64,000 nt of DNA from an uncultured Alphaproteobacteria bacterium (GCA_946480475.1 CAMLJM010000009.1:18306-82305); one strand, 5' to 3'; numbered from the stretch's first letter, positions 40,543-49,962 are shown. The notes: generated by a model not told the origin, from the sequence alone. Numbers and translations: made by a program.

Positions 40543-41208
40543 TCATGCTCCCCGTATCGCGCGGATATGGTCCGCATATTTTGAAGGACCACCCTTGAAC
40601 ACGGCTGTACCGGCTACCAGAACATTGGCACCGGCCTTGATCACTTCTTTGGCCGTTTCAGGATTGATGCCACCGTCTACCTCAAGATCAATATGCCGAT
40701 CTTGCGCTTTGATACGCGCAGCAACATCGGCAATTTTATCAGGCAGTGAAATATAGGCCTGCCCGCCGAAACCGGGATTGACTGTCATCACCAGCACCAG
40801 ATCAACCAGATCCATAACATGATCCAGCACTTCTGTCGGCGTACCCGGGTTGAGTGCCACACCCGCCTTTTTACCCAGCGCCCTGATCGCTTGCAGTGCG
40901 CGATGAAAATGCGGGCCTGCTTCCGGATGAATGGTGATAATATCGGCACCCGCATTGGCAAAAGCCTCGATAAAATTATCGACCGGCGAAATCATCAGGT
41001 GCACATCGAATATTTTCTGGGAATGCGGACGGATCGCTTTCACGACACCAGGCCCAATCGTGAGGTTTGGCACATAATGTCCATCCATAACATCTACGTG
41101 GATGTAATCAGCGCCAGCCTTATCGATAGCCGCAATCTCTTCGCCCAGACGGGCAAAATCAGCAGACAGGATAGAGGGCGCAATGCGGATTCCGGGCACG
41201 GATGACAT
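40543..41208 (-). CDS. rpe: Ribulose-phosphate 3-epimerase
   Basis: This (beta/alpha)8 enzyme interconverts ribulose 5-phosphate and xylulose 5-phosphate. The 221-residue protein has [31 protein letters not shown] (metal-binding His and Asp), [11 protein letters not shown] and [11 protein letters not shown], all characteristic. It heads an rpe-heparinase pair. Confidence 0.96.
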   Translation of the reverse strand: MSSVPGIRIAPSILSADFARLGEEIAAIDKAGADYIHVDVMDGHYVPNLTIGPGVVKAIRPHSQKIFDVHLMISPVDNFIEAFANAGADIITIHPEAGPHFHRALQAIRALGKKAGVALNPGTPTEVLDHVMDLVDLVLVMTVNPGFGGQAYISLPDKIADVAARIKAQDRHIDLEVDGGINPETAKEVIKAGANVLVAGTAVFKGGPSKYADHIRAIRGA

Positions 41209-41346
41209 TTATGAAAATTTCAGAGATATTCTGTGAAATGGAATGGGCGTGACGTAAGAGCACAACGGCCCTTATGTATGAATATAGCAAACTGAATAGA
41301 AGATTTCACCTTCCATTCACAGAAATTTTGAAGATTTTTCAGTCCG

Positions 41347-42939
41347 CTAGGCCGGTTGCTTCAGCAACGGCATATTCCATTTAACAGAAAAGTCCAGACG
41401 CGTTTGCGGCTGTGGTAATGCATCATAGGCATTCTTGAGCGCCATATGCATCAATGTCAGATCACGCGCCGCATCCGCTTGTGCCTGCGCATTTCCTGTC
41501 TCCAATACCCGACGCAGCTCATCCTTTTTCTGCTGGAAAACACCCACCAAATTGTCCATGCTTGGCATCAGGCCTAAACGATCACGTAATTCCTGCCCCA
41601 GCTCTCGCCCTCTTGCCTCTAAGGCACTCGCCCCTATCCTCGGGAAAGACGGACTATCAAAGTTGAAGCTGGAGGGCTGTAAGATGGGTTCTGTACGGTT
41701 CCCGAAATTGAAGACACGACGTACGGCACCTTCCATATCAGCTTTCAGACGTTGCATGATTTCATATCTTACCTCTACCCTTGGATATTGCTGGCGAAGA
41801 GTATCAAGCGCCGATAAATCATAACGATTGGCCATCATATAACCGACGGCGGGTGGCACATCGTTCACGTCAAACACTGAACGTTCTGTTATCTGATGCG
41901 CCAGTTCAAGAACCTCCTCCATGCTCATGGCCTGAATACGTTGAGTCCCCAGACGTTCAATCTCGCGCCCCGCATTGCGCGATCCTTCGTGCAATAAATA
42001 GGCGTAAGTCATATAGAAACTGACATCATTCGGGTCATTGATGCGCGCAGATACAGGTCCGTTGAATGCGGCAATCGCCAGACGCAAATCTGCCTGCTTC
42101 TCGGAAAACTGCGTGTAGCCATCGCGCGCCAGCATCAGGTTGGCAAACACCTCGCCAAATACCTCAGCCTTATGGCGATTCTCCAGGAAGGCCTGAGGCC
42201 CCCCTTCACGGGATATATTCTTGATATACCAGCGATCAAAACAATGCCCGATCTCATGATAATCGACAAAGCGCTTCATATACTCGTAGTCCATCGGATC
42301 ACGTAAGGGTGCCTGCGCCAAAGGACCATGGATGGAAGAATTGCGATTAATCAGATTATCGTAGTATTGATCGCGGCTCTGGTCAGCAAAGTGGGGGAAT
42401 AAAAGGCATATATTCTTCCCGCTGGATTTGGCGTCCACATCATTTTCACCATATTGGAATTTGATCGCCATCCCTTCCGTACGCAGAACATCGCGTTCAA
42501 GGCCTTCGAATGAATCAGGATTAAAAGAAAGGTTTCCTCGTGCACGTACATATTCGGATGTCAGGCGGCGAATAGTTGCTGCCTGACTTTCATTCGGCGC
42601 ATATTGGTAAGGACGAACGCCATTCAGGGTGCTGTTCTGCTGAAACCAGTCCTTATCCATCACAACCAGTTTTACATCCGGCATCATATTGCCGAAGCGC
42701 TGTTGTAAAGCCGCAATACGTCGTGAAAGAGAGGTATCAGAAGATTTAATCGTGAGCGTCGTATCAACACGGGCTTGGTGAGGCGGCATTGTCACAAGCT
42801 CACCGCCATAACGGCTTTCCCCGGCCAGGGCAGAACCTGCTGGCAACAAAACAGCGGCGGCGGCAAAAATGGCCGCCAATTTACGTTTTGTAATAGATGA
42901 TCGAAGGCGGCCTGTGGCCTCTCCCGGTTGACGCGACAT
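41347..42939 (-). CDS. Exported ATLF-like (anthrax lethal factor-type) zinc metallopeptidase
   Basis: The protein has 530 residues from the ATG at 42939, chosen for the GGGAG ribosome-binding site and because it places the signal peptide (LAAIFAAAAVLLPAGSALAG) at the N-terminus; the ORF is open 34 codons further. The zinc motif HEIGH is at residues 228-232, followed by CFD. HKAEVFGEVFANL at about 256-268 supplies a likely third ligand, E259. The HExGHxxD and AExFxExFA pattern is the same as in the protease at 10886-11881 and in anthrax lethal factor. The long C-terminal part is not recognised. The gene sits between rpe and rsmB. Confidence 0.6.
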   Translation of the reverse strand: MSRQPGEATGRLRSSITKRKLAAIFAAAAVLLPAGSALAGESRYGGELVTMPPHQARVDTTLTIKSSDTSLSRRIAALQQRFGNMMPDVKLVVMDKDWFQQNSTLNGVRPYQYAPNESQAATIRRLTSEYVRARGNLSFNPDSFEGLERDVLRTEGMAIKFQYGENDVDAKSSGKNICLLFPHFADQSRDQYYDNLINRNSSIHGPLAQAPLRDPMDYEYMKRFVDYHEIGHCFDRWYIKNISREGGPQAFLENRHKAEVFGEVFANLMLARDGYTQFSEKQADLRLAIAAFNGPVSARINDPNDVSFYMTYAYLLHEGSRNAGREIERLGTQRIQAMSMEEVLELAHQITERSVFDVNDVPPAVGYMMANRYDLSALDTLRQQYPRVEVRYEIMQRLKADMEGAVRRVFNFGNRTEPILQPSSFNFDSPSFPRIGASALEARGRELGQELRDRLGLMPSMDNLVGVFQQKKDELRRVLETGNAQAQADAARDLTLMHMALKNAYDALPQPQTRLDFSVKWNMPLLKQPA

Positions 42940-43095
42940 GAATATACTCCCTGTAGTATTATCGGCAGTCTTATGACTGTCCGTTTTTTGCTGACTAATC
43001 TTGCGGAATGCAAACAGCGGGAGCAAGCCCCAATCGAACAATCAGCCCGAAACGAAACAAGATTCTATAGATAGGGAAACAGATGGGCTTATATA

Positions 43096-44424
43096 TTATC
43101 GCTTTTGCAGACGGCAAATATAGAAACCATCCATGCCACCCTGCGTACCATTGTGATGCGGCAGAATACGTAAATCACCAATAGGGCTTAATGAAGCTTC
43201 CAGCCCCTCCACTTCCTGCGGCAGAATCGGATAGCGCACCATATCATGGTGATCACGCAGGAAGGACTCTATCCGTCTTTCGCCTTCATCCATCTGCAAG
43301 GAACAGGTGCAATAAATCAAAACACCATGCGGATTGAGCATGCTGGCAGCATGAACCAGCAACCGCGCCTGTAATTCAGCCAGTGCATTAATATCCTGCG
43401 GACGCTTCAGATGCATGACATCGGGATGGCGGCGAATAGTACCGGTCGCTGAACAGGGGGCATCCAGCAAAATGAAATCAACAGGGGCCGGAGGTCGCCA
43501 TTCGGTAGCATCGGCGGCCACCACCTGAACATGTGCGGACAGGCGCAAACGCTTCATATTTTCTTCCAGGCGGCGCAAGCGCCCTGCAGAACGATCAAGT
43601 GCTGTCACTTGCGCGCCAGCAGCTGCTAGTTGCGCTGTCTTACCACCGGGTGCCGAGCATAAATCCAACACTGTTTTACCATGTACATGGCCAAGCAATT
43701 TGGCTGGTAAGGAAGCCGATAAATCCTGCACCCACCACATACCGTCATGATAACCGGGAAGGTCGGTTACCATGCCACCCGATACACGACGCAAGGATCC
43801 AGATGGCAATATGATAGCCTCAAGCTGCTCCGCCCAATATTTGACCATGGCGGGATCTTTAATCGTGATATCCAACGGTGCTTCTGCCAGTACGGCATGG
43901 GCCAGTGCTTCAGCCTCATCAATCCCGTAATCATGGATCCAAAGCTCACGCAGCCATGCTGGTATATTCAGCATCACCTCATCTTGCTTCGCAATCAGTT
44001 CCTGTCCTTCACGGTCCAGACGGCGCATAATGGCGTTCACAAAACCTTTAAGCCGCGCAAGGCCCTTTTCTTCTGCCATGCGCACCGAGGTATCGACCGC
44101 CGCATAAACAGGTACATCCATAAAGAAGAGCTGTGTGACACCCAGACGCAGAATGTGATGAATCACAGGCGGCGATGGCGGCACACCGCGTTCGCTCATC
44201 TGTATGATCAAACTATCGATCTGGCCGAGCCGACGGAGTGTTGTGGCCACCAGCATACGGGTAAACGCACGATCACGCGCCGATAGCAGACGAAAGGCTG
44301 ATGAAGAATCAAGAGCCTGATCCAATGGTGTGCGTTTATCCAGCACATCGCTCAAAAGCTGTAATGCCACCAGCCTTGCCGATAGCGCTTCCGTACGTGA
44401 ATCGGGAGGGGATGCCGGTTGCAT
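43096..44424 (-). CDS. rsmB: 16S rRNA (cytosine-5)-methyltransferase RsmB
   Basis: RsmB methylates C967 of 16S rRNA (E. coli numbering). The 442-residue protein has an N-terminal NusB-like domain and a SAM domain. The SAM domain shows VLDLCSAPGGKTAQLA (SAM binding), LLDAPCSATGTIRRHPD (motif IV Cys) and IYCTCSLQMDEGE (motif VI Cys, catalytic). Its start codon overlaps the chorismate mutase stop. Confidence 0.95.
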   Translation of the reverse strand: MQPASPPDSRTEALSARLVALQLLSDVLDKRTPLDQALDSSSAFRLLSARDRAFTRMLVATTLRRLGQIDSLIIQMSERGVPPSPPVIHHILRLGVTQLFFMDVPVYAAVDTSVRMAEEKGLARLKGFVNAIMRRLDREGQELIAKQDEVMLNIPAWLRELWIHDYGIDEAEALAHAVLAEAPLDITIKDPAMVKYWAEQLEAIILPSGSLRRVSGGMVTDLPGYHDGMWWVQDLSASLPAKLLGHVHGKTVLDLCSAPGGKTAQLAAAGAQVTALDRSAGRLRRLEENMKRLRLSAHVQVVAADATEWRPPAPVDFILLDAPCSATGTIRRHPDVMHLKRPQDINALAELQARLLVHAASMLNPHGVLIYCTCSLQMDEGERRIESFLRDHHDMVRYPILPQEVEGLEASLSPIGDLRILPHHNGTQGGMDGFYICRLQKR

Positions 44425-44729
44425 CAGCCGTTGACCGCTTTCTTCTTGGCAGCCAGCTCCGCTTTGATCGTTTCCTCCAGATCACAGCTATAACCGATAA
44501 TGATGCCATAAAGCTGTCGTACCAGTTCAGCATCAAGCCCTTTGGCAGCCGCACGCCCGGCAGCACGTTCCCGCACCTCAATCACGCGATCAGGCAGAAC
44601 CGCAGGTATGTCATTCTCGAACTTGAAATGACCGACTTCACGGATAATCCCAATGCGTTCGACCAGCAGGTCTATGATTTTATCGTCCAGCTCATCAATG
44701 CGCTGACGGAAGGGTTTCATGATTTCCAT
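44424..44729 (-). CDS. Chorismate mutase (AroQ class)
   Basis: This all-helical enzyme converts chorismate to prephenate for Phe and Tyr synthesis. It has 101 residues; an ATG three codons in (44720, preceded by GGAAATC) is an alternative start. AroQ features are FRQRIDELDDKIIDLLVERIGIIREVGHFK and PDRVIEVRERA, with the substrate-binding Arg and Lys. It overlaps rsmB by one base and is coupled to it. Confidence 0.9.
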   Translation of the reverse strand: MEIMKPFRQRIDELDDKIIDLLVERIGIIREVGHFKFENDIPAVLPDRVIEVRERAAGRAAAKGLDAELVRQLYGIIIGYSCDLEETIKAELAAKKKAVNG

Positions 44730-44775
44730 GATAAATCTCTATTGCTTTTAAACATCTGGAACGCATATTAGGGAT

Positions 44776-44937
44776 ATGGAACAGCAAAAGCAAAACCCGT
44801 CTGCTGAAAATCAGGAAAAATCGCAGATTCCTGCAGAAAAACCAGCCACTATGCCGTTGGAAAAGGGCGGCCGCAAAGGCCTCGAACCCACCCGTTACGG
44901 CGACTGGGAACTCAACGGTAAATGCGTGGATTTTTAA
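44776..44937 (+). CDS. DUF1674 / SDHAF4-like small protein
   Basis: The 53-residue protein ends in the hallmark motif of the family: KGGRKGLEPTRYGDWE, then NGKCVDF. SDHAF4 in mitochondria helps assemble succinate dehydrogenase; the bacterial members are presumed to do the same. The N-terminal half is Gln/Lys/Glu-rich and disordered. It is divergent from chorismate mutase-rsmB. It is short and easily missed, but the C-terminal motif is diagnostic. Confidence 0.85.
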   Translation: MEQQKQNPSAENQEKSQIPAEKPATMPLEKGGRKGLEPTRYGDWELNGKCVDF

Positions 44938-45020
44938 AAAACCTCTTCGCACTTGCAAAATAAATGGTGACACCTCTTATCGTTTCATGTTTCACTAAAA
45001 AACAGAAAAGGAACGACAAA

Positions 45021-45131
45021 ATGTCAGCCTGCATGATTCACAGCCCGAATAGGACCGCTCGCACCATGAAACCGGTAGCGAAACAGGACCTTTTTGCCGT
45101 GGGTTATGAATCCACAGGTAGAAACAGCTGA
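45021..45131 (+). CDS. Possible leader peptide
   Basis: The ORF encodes 36 residues (MSACMIHSPNRTARTMKPV..., ending STGRNS). It has a good ribosome-binding site (AAAGGAA, about 8 nt before the ATG). Its stop codon lies inside the first arm of a set of competing hairpins upstream of the GNAT-MFS genes. That placement is typical of a translated attenuator leader. No similarity is recognised. Confidence 0.45.
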   Translation: MSACMIHSPNRTARTMKPVAKQDLFAVGYESTGRNS

Positions 45132-45176
45132 CAGTTATTCCTTGCACTGTCAGCGCCCGATGAAAGGCTGACAGTG
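45127..45176 (+). promoter_or_regulatory. Mutually exclusive hairpins (attenuator-like)
   Basis: Segment A (GCTGACAGT, 45127-45135) and segment C (the same 9 bases plus G, 45167-45176) are both fully complementary to segment B (CACTGTCAGC, 45145-45154). B can pair with A (10-nt loop) or with C (12-nt loop) but not both. C begins exactly 40 nt after A. No long U-run follows. Any switch could act on translation or on Rho access rather than by intrinsic termination. Confidence 0.5.
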
Positions 45177-45248
45177 TTACATCTTGAGACTCCCACCTTA
45201 TAGAATCATTGTCGGCCTTTCGCTGGAAACAACGAAATGGAGACGACT

Positions 45249-45854
45249 ATGACGACGAAACATACAAACCCTATCCTGATCGACATACCGGTGCCGATTG
45301 AAACAGATCGCCTGATCATTCGCCCGCCCCGCGCAGGCGATGGTCCACTGGTAACAGCCGCCAAAAAAGAAACATGGGACGACCTGGTACGGTGGATGCC
45401 TTGGGCAAAAGACATGCCCGATGAAGCCGCCGATGAAGCCGTCATGCGTCGGGCCAGTGCCGATTTCATTATGCGCACTGACCTGATGATGATGGCTTTC
45501 GAACGCGCAAGCGGCCTGCCCGTGGTCTTTACAGGCCTGCACCGTATGGACTGGCACGCCCGTATCTTTGAAATAGGATATTGGGTACGCACCAGTGCAC
45601 GCGGCAAAGGTTATGCCACAGAAGCCGCCAACGCCCTGACGCGCTTTGCGTTCAATGCGCTGGCCGCACGTAAAGTGATCATCACACACGCTGATGGTAA
45701 CGAACCAAGTGCTGCCGTTATACGCAGGCTGGGCTATCCGCTGGAAGTCGTTGAACGATACGGCACCACCTTGCCCGACGGCAGAGTTGTGGACCAACAC
45801 AGATATGCCCGGTTTGACATGAACGGGCTGCCGCATTTAGATGTACGATGGTGA
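45249..45854 (+). CDS. GNAT family N-acetyltransferase (RimJ/RimL-like)
   Basis: The protein has 201 residues from the ATG at 45249, chosen for GGAG at 7-nt spacing; an ATG 12 bases upstream is possible. It has the RimL-like start (IETDRLIIRPPRAGDGP) and the CoA-binding region (IGYWVRTSARGKGYATEAANALTRFAF). The end of the fold is VIRRLGYPLEVVERYG. The substrate is unknown; relatives acetylate protein N-termini or small amines. The MFS gene overlaps its end, so the two form an operon. Confidence 0.88.
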   Translation: MTTKHTNPILIDIPVPIETDRLIIRPPRAGDGPLVTAAKKETWDDLVRWMPWAKDMPDEAADEAVMRRASADFIMRTDLMMMAFERASGLPVVFTGLHRMDWHARIFEIGYWVRTSARGKGYATEAANALTRFAFNALAARKVIITHADGNEPSAAVIRRLGYPLEVVERYGTTLPDGRVVDQHRYARFDMNGLPHLDVRW

Positions 45855-47080
45855 ATAAAATGGAAAAGTTATTACGCATAAAAGATCTAAGCATCAGCCA
45901 GCGCAATACGCGTCTGGTTTTGATGATGCAGGTGTGCCAGAGCGCGATTTTCTTCCTGCCTGTACTGATCCCGTTTTATCAGGCAGAAATCGGGCTGGGC
46001 TTTAAGGACTTCATGATCATCGAGGCTATATTCTGCGCAACGGTGATCCTGATGGAAATTCCTTCGGGCTGGCTATCCGATCTCTGGAGCCGCAAGAACA
46101 CCATGACGGCGGGCTTGGCCTTTACCTACATGGGTTTTGCCCAGTTGCTGTTTGCCGATAATTTCATGGAAGCCGCGCTAAGCGAAATATTTGTCGGTAC
46201 CGGCGTCAGCCTGATATCTGGCACCAACAGCGCAATCATATACGATTCTCTGTTGCAGGACGGGCGTCAGGATGAAGGCCGCCGACTGGAAGGCCTGCGT
46301 CATGGCAGTGCTTTGTATTCGCTGGCGTTCGCCTGCTTTGTCGGCGGCCTGCTTTATCAGATTGATCATCACTTGCCTGTGATCCTGACGGTTGTAGCGC
46401 AATTGATCGGTATGATCTGCGGTTTTCTGCTGATCGAACCAGTGCGCGATTACAGGGAAGCCGAGAAACACCCGGTTGCGGACATGCTGGATACGATGAA
46501 GTTTGCCTTGCATGGCCACAAGGAAATAGCAGGCATCATTCTGTTTGCCACGATTGTCTTTATGGCGACAAAGATCATGCTGTGGGTGCAACAGCCTTAC
46601 TATCAATTACTGGCATTGCCAGAAATCTGGTACGGCGTCTTCACAGCCCTGGGTTTCCTGCTGGGGGGCCTGGGCGGACATCTCGGTCATATGTTTGATG
46701 GCCATGTCCGGAACAGAACGATGTTCCTGTTCATGCTGGTCGCTGTGGTCGGAGCATGCCTGATTGCCGGAACGGTCAAAAGCATCGGCGTTATACCGCT
46801 GCTTCTGGTTGGTTCGGTAATGTGGGGCTTTGGCTGGCCCCGGGTGCAGTCCGCCATTAACATACGGGTATCATCGGAACGGCGCGCGACGATTTTGTCA
46901 ACCGCTGGTCTGATGATCAACCTGGCCTTCATTCCTGTTGGTTCAGCCATGGGATTGCTGGCAGATATATGGGGCATACAGGACGCCTTATTGGCACTCG
47001 GCCTGTTCATTCTGGTAGGCGGCAGCTTCGGTCTCGGACTGTTTGTCTTCAATGCCCGCCGCAAGGAAGCTCTTGCATAA
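45848..47080 (+). CDS. MFS transporter
   Basis: The 410-residue protein has twelve predicted helices and the MFS loop motif between TM2 and TM3 (GWLSDLWSRKNTM). The first ATG overlaps the GNAT stop; a second ATG four codons later is also possible. The pairing with an acetyltransferase suggests modification plus export of a small molecule, but the substrate is not known. Confidence 0.88.
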   Translation: MVNKMEKLLRIKDLSISQRNTRLVLMMQVCQSAIFFLPVLIPFYQAEIGLGFKDFMIIEAIFCATVILMEIPSGWLSDLWSRKNTMTAGLAFTYMGFAQLLFADNFMEAALSEIFVGTGVSLISGTNSAIIYDSLLQDGRQDEGRRLEGLRHGSALYSLAFACFVGGLLYQIDHHLPVILTVVAQLIGMICGFLLIEPVRDYREAEKHPVADMLDTMKFALHGHKEIAGIILFATIVFMATKIMLWVQQPYYQLLALPEIWYGVFTALGFLLGGLGGHLGHMFDGHVRNRTMFLFMLVAVVGACLIAGTVKSIGVIPLLLVGSVMWGFGWPRVQSAINIRVSSERRATILSTAGLMINLAFIPVGSAMGLLADIWGIQDALLALGLFILVGGSFGLGLFVFNARRKEALA

Positions 47081-47089
47081 GGAAAAAGG

Positions 47090-47116
47090 AAAGGCCGCTC
47101 CACCGGGCGGCCTTTT
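47090..47116. terminator. Bidirectional terminator between MFS gene and xth
   Basis: The arms AAAGGCCGC and GCGGCCTTT flank an 8-nt loop, with A-rich sequence on one side and T-rich on the other. It serves the two convergent genes. Confidence 0.85.
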
Positions 47117-47117
47117 C

Positions 47118-47924
47118 TCACAAACTGACATCAACCATCACCGGCACATGATCACTCGGCTGTTCAGCATCGCGATATTTCATCATGATGTTGTGATCTT
47201 TCAAGTGCGGCATGACGGGTTTGGTCATCCAGATATGATCGAGGCGACGGCCACGGTTGGATTTCTTCCAGTCTTTGTTACGGTATGACCACCATGTGTA
47301 GCATTTTTCTTCTGCAGGGACGAAATGGCGGATCGCATCTTGCCATTCCAACGCTGCCTGCATAATCGTCAGCTTCTCAACTTCGATGGGTGTGTGAGAC
47401 ACCACATCAATCAACTGTTTATGAGACCACACGTCATGTTCCAGCGGGGCAATATTAAAATCGCCTAGTGCGATCAACGGCTGGTCGGATTTGTAGTGTT
47501 GAGGAAACCAGGTGGAAAGCTCATCGACAAAATCAAGCTTGTGCGCGAATTTTTCATTCTCTTTAGGGTCGGGAATGTCCCCCCCTGCCGGGATGTACAT
47601 ATTATGAATTTCAAAAGGTGTCTTGAATTTTTTTGATTTCATCTGCACGGCGATATGGCGGCAGTCTTCACGACCCACGCGATGATGAATAGCCTTGCGT
47701 ACAAACGGTGTCTTAGACAGGATCGCCACACCATTATAGCTTTTCATACCGCTCATATGAATGTGCGTATAACCCATACGAATAATGTCATCGCCGGGGA
47801 AAAGTTCATCGACGACTTTGGTTTCCTGCAGACATATGACATCAGGCGCGCATTCGCGCGCTATTTTTTTCAGTAACGGCATCCGCAGCCTTACTGAATT
47901 GATGTTCCATGTCAGAATACGCAT
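47118..47924 (-). CDS. xth: Exodeoxyribonuclease III
   Basis: This AP endonuclease and 3'-exonuclease acts in base-excision repair. The 268-residue protein has the family start (RILTWNINSVRLRMPLL), CLQETKV with the metal Glu, LGDFNIAP, and the end PSDHVPVMVDV with the catalytic Asp-His pair. Confidence 0.95.
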   Translation of the reverse strand: MRILTWNINSVRLRMPLLKKIARECAPDVICLQETKVVDELFPGDDIIRMGYTHIHMSGMKSYNGVAILSKTPFVRKAIHHRVGREDCRHIAVQMKSKKFKTPFEIHNMYIPAGGDIPDPKENEKFAHKLDFVDELSTWFPQHYKSDQPLIALGDFNIAPLEHDVWSHKQLIDVVSHTPIEVEKLTIMQAALEWQDAIRHFVPAEEKCYTWWSYRNKDWKKSNRGRRLDHIWMTKPVMPHLKDHNIMMKYRDAEQPSDHVPVMVDVSL

Positions 47925-47937
47925 CAGTCAGGGCTTA

Positions 47938-48261
47938 TCAGAATTTGGGAAGTTCAAAACCGGGTGGCAGGCCCATTGATTCCATCATGCGCGCCGTTTC
48001 AGAAGCCATGGTTTCATCGGCATTCTGACGCGCCATGTTAACCGCCGCCATCACCAGATCTTCCAGCGTTTCAACATCGGCGGGATTAACAATCTCAGGG
48101 GAAATTTTCAGCGCGCGCACATCGCCTTTGCAGGTCATCAGCACCTGCACAAGGCCGCCGCCGGAAATACCTTCAACTTCTGTGATGGCCAATTGCGCCT
48201 GCAACTCTTCCATGCGTGTTTGCATGACTTTGGCTTGTTTCATCATTTCGGCAATGTTCAT
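47938..48261 (-). CDS. YbaB/EbfC nucleoid-associated protein
   Basis: This 107-residue DNA-binding dimer starts MNIAEMMKQAKVMQTRMEELQ and ends with the Met-rich GLPPGFELPKF. The middle has VEGISGGGLVQVLMTCKGDV. It follows dnaX with a 12-bp gap, the common dnaX-ybaB arrangement. Confidence 0.95.
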   Translation of the reverse strand: MNIAEMMKQAKVMQTRMEELQAQLAITEVEGISGGGLVQVLMTCKGDVRALKISPEIVNPADVETLEDLVMAAVNMARQNADETMASETARMMESMGLPPGFELPKF

Positions 48262-48273
48262 TTTCTAACTCCT

Positions 48274-49962
48274 CTATTGCTGTGTTCTGATCTTGACAGT
48301 GGCACCCGGGAACATCTGCACGATGTTCGATACCAGCGGATGCGCCTGCGCTTCGGCAAGCAAGGCCTGCTCTGTTAATTGTTGTTGCTCATAAAGTGTC
48401 GGCACGACAGGTGATTTTGTTTCCGTCACCAGCCAGCCCTGGCCTGTAATATCCTTGAGTGCCTTGGAAAGGTCGCTGAGCATCGTCGGCGCCATATTCT
48501 GGTCATAGGCGATTTCAATGCGCCCTTCCTCAATACGGCCCATGCGCACATATTGGTAAACCTTGGCGGCAAGGCCGATATGACCCCGTAAGCGCAGCCC
48601 CTCTTCCAAAGTCTGCAAGGAAACAATAGCGCCGATCTTTACAGGCTCCCGCTCCTCCTCTACTTGAGGTATCGGGGCCACGGCAACACCGCCGCCAGCA
48701 ATCGCGCGTAATTGCGCAACAGGCTCTGGCATGCGGGCATCAGATGCACGGGAGGTCACAGCAGCCATATTAATATTCTCGCCGCTTTTGATTTTCTTGA
48801 TCAGGTCACCGGGATCAGGAAGATCAGATGTATAGGCCAGACGGATCAGCAGCATTTCAAGTGCAGCGCGTTGCTGCGGCGCAGATTGCACTTCGCCCAC
48901 CCCCTTCAACAGCAATTGCCAGGCACGCCCCAAAGACGGCATAGAAAGTTCGGAGGCCAGTTTGACCAGACGTGATTTCAAATCCGGCGCCACCGCATTA
49001 TCTTTATCAATCATAGCAGGCACAGCGCGATAGCGTGTCAGCAGGTGCGTAAGCTCCAGCAGGTCCTGCACAATCACAAGGGGGTCAGCACCACCCCGTG
49101 CCATATCATCCATGATGCCAAGGGCCGGTTCACACTCACCTTTCAGTGAATATTCCAGCATATCCAGAACGCGTGTGCGGTCTGCAAGCCCCAGCATATC
49201 GCGCACTTGCGTCACTGTGACGGCTTCGTTCGAAAGCGCAATCGCCTGGTCAAGCAGGCTCAAACCATCACGCACGGAACCATCAGCCGCGCGCGCAATC
49301 ATGGTCAGCGCGTCATCTTCGGCTTTTACATTCTCAAGACCGCAAATCTTTTTGTAGTGATCAGCAAGCGTAGCCACATCAACACGTTTCAGATCAAAGC
49401 GCTGGCAACGCGAGAGCACCGTCACAGGCACCTTGCGAATTTCGGTGGTCGCGAAGATAAACTTCACATGTGGTGGCGGCTCTTCCAATGTTTTCAAAAG
49501 CGCATTAAATGCATTTTTGGAAAGCATATGCACTTCGTCGATGATGTAAATCTTGTAACGCGCCGATACAGGCGCATAACGCACACCATCCAGGATTTCA
49601 CGGATATCATCAACACCGGTACGCGACGCGGCATCCATCTCCAGCACATCGGGATGGCGGTCTTCCGCAATCGCACGACAAACTTCGCAATCATCAGTCG
49701 GGCCTGTAGTCGGCCCTGCTTTGCCATCAGGCCCTGTATAGTTAAGAGCCTTGGCGATAATGCGGGCAGTCGTGGTTTTACCCACGCCGCGCACCCCGGT
49801 CAGCATAAAGGCATGAGCGATCCGGCCCGATTCAATGGCATTCCTGAGCGTGCGCACCAGCGCGTCCTGCCCGATCAGTTCATCAAAATGACGGGGACGG
49901 TATTTGCGCGCCAGAACGCGGTAAGCGCCCTGATTTTTCTGGTTTTCCGGTGTATCAGTCAT
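48274..49962 (-). CDS. dnaX: DNA polymerase III subunits tau/gamma
   Basis: DnaX is the clamp-loader ATPase. The 562-residue protein has YRVLARKYRPRHFDELIGQD, Walker A (GVRGVGKTTTARI), a zinc-module Cys (DDCEVCRAI), IIDEVHMLSKNAFNALLKTLEEPP (Walker B) and FIFATTEIRKVP. The C-terminal part (about 380-562) is the tau-specific region. I did not identify a programmed frameshift site. Confidence 0.96.
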   Translation of the reverse strand: MTDTPENQKNQGAYRVLARKYRPRHFDELIGQDALVRTLRNAIESGRIAHAFMLTGVRGVGKTTTARIIAKALNYTGPDGKAGPTTGPTDDCEVCRAIAEDRHPDVLEMDAASRTGVDDIREILDGVRYAPVSARYKIYIIDEVHMLSKNAFNALLKTLEEPPPHVKFIFATTEIRKVPVTVLSRCQRFDLKRVDVATLADHYKKICGLENVKAEDDALTMIARAADGSVRDGLSLLDQAIALSNEAVTVTQVRDMLGLADRTRVLDMLEYSLKGECEPALGIMDDMARGGADPLVIVQDLLELTHLLTRYRAVPAMIDKDNAVAPDLKSRLVKLASELSMPSLGRAWQLLLKGVGEVQSAPQQRAALEMLLIRLAYTSDLPDPGDLIKKIKSGENINMAAVTSRASDARMPEPVAQLRAIAGGGVAVAPIPQVEEEREPVKIGAIVSLQTLEEGLRLRGHIGLAAKVYQYVRMGRIEEGRIEIAYDQNMAPTMLSDLSKALKDITGQGWLVTETKSPVVPTLYEQQQLTEQALLAEAQAHPLVSNIVQMFPGATVKIRTQQ

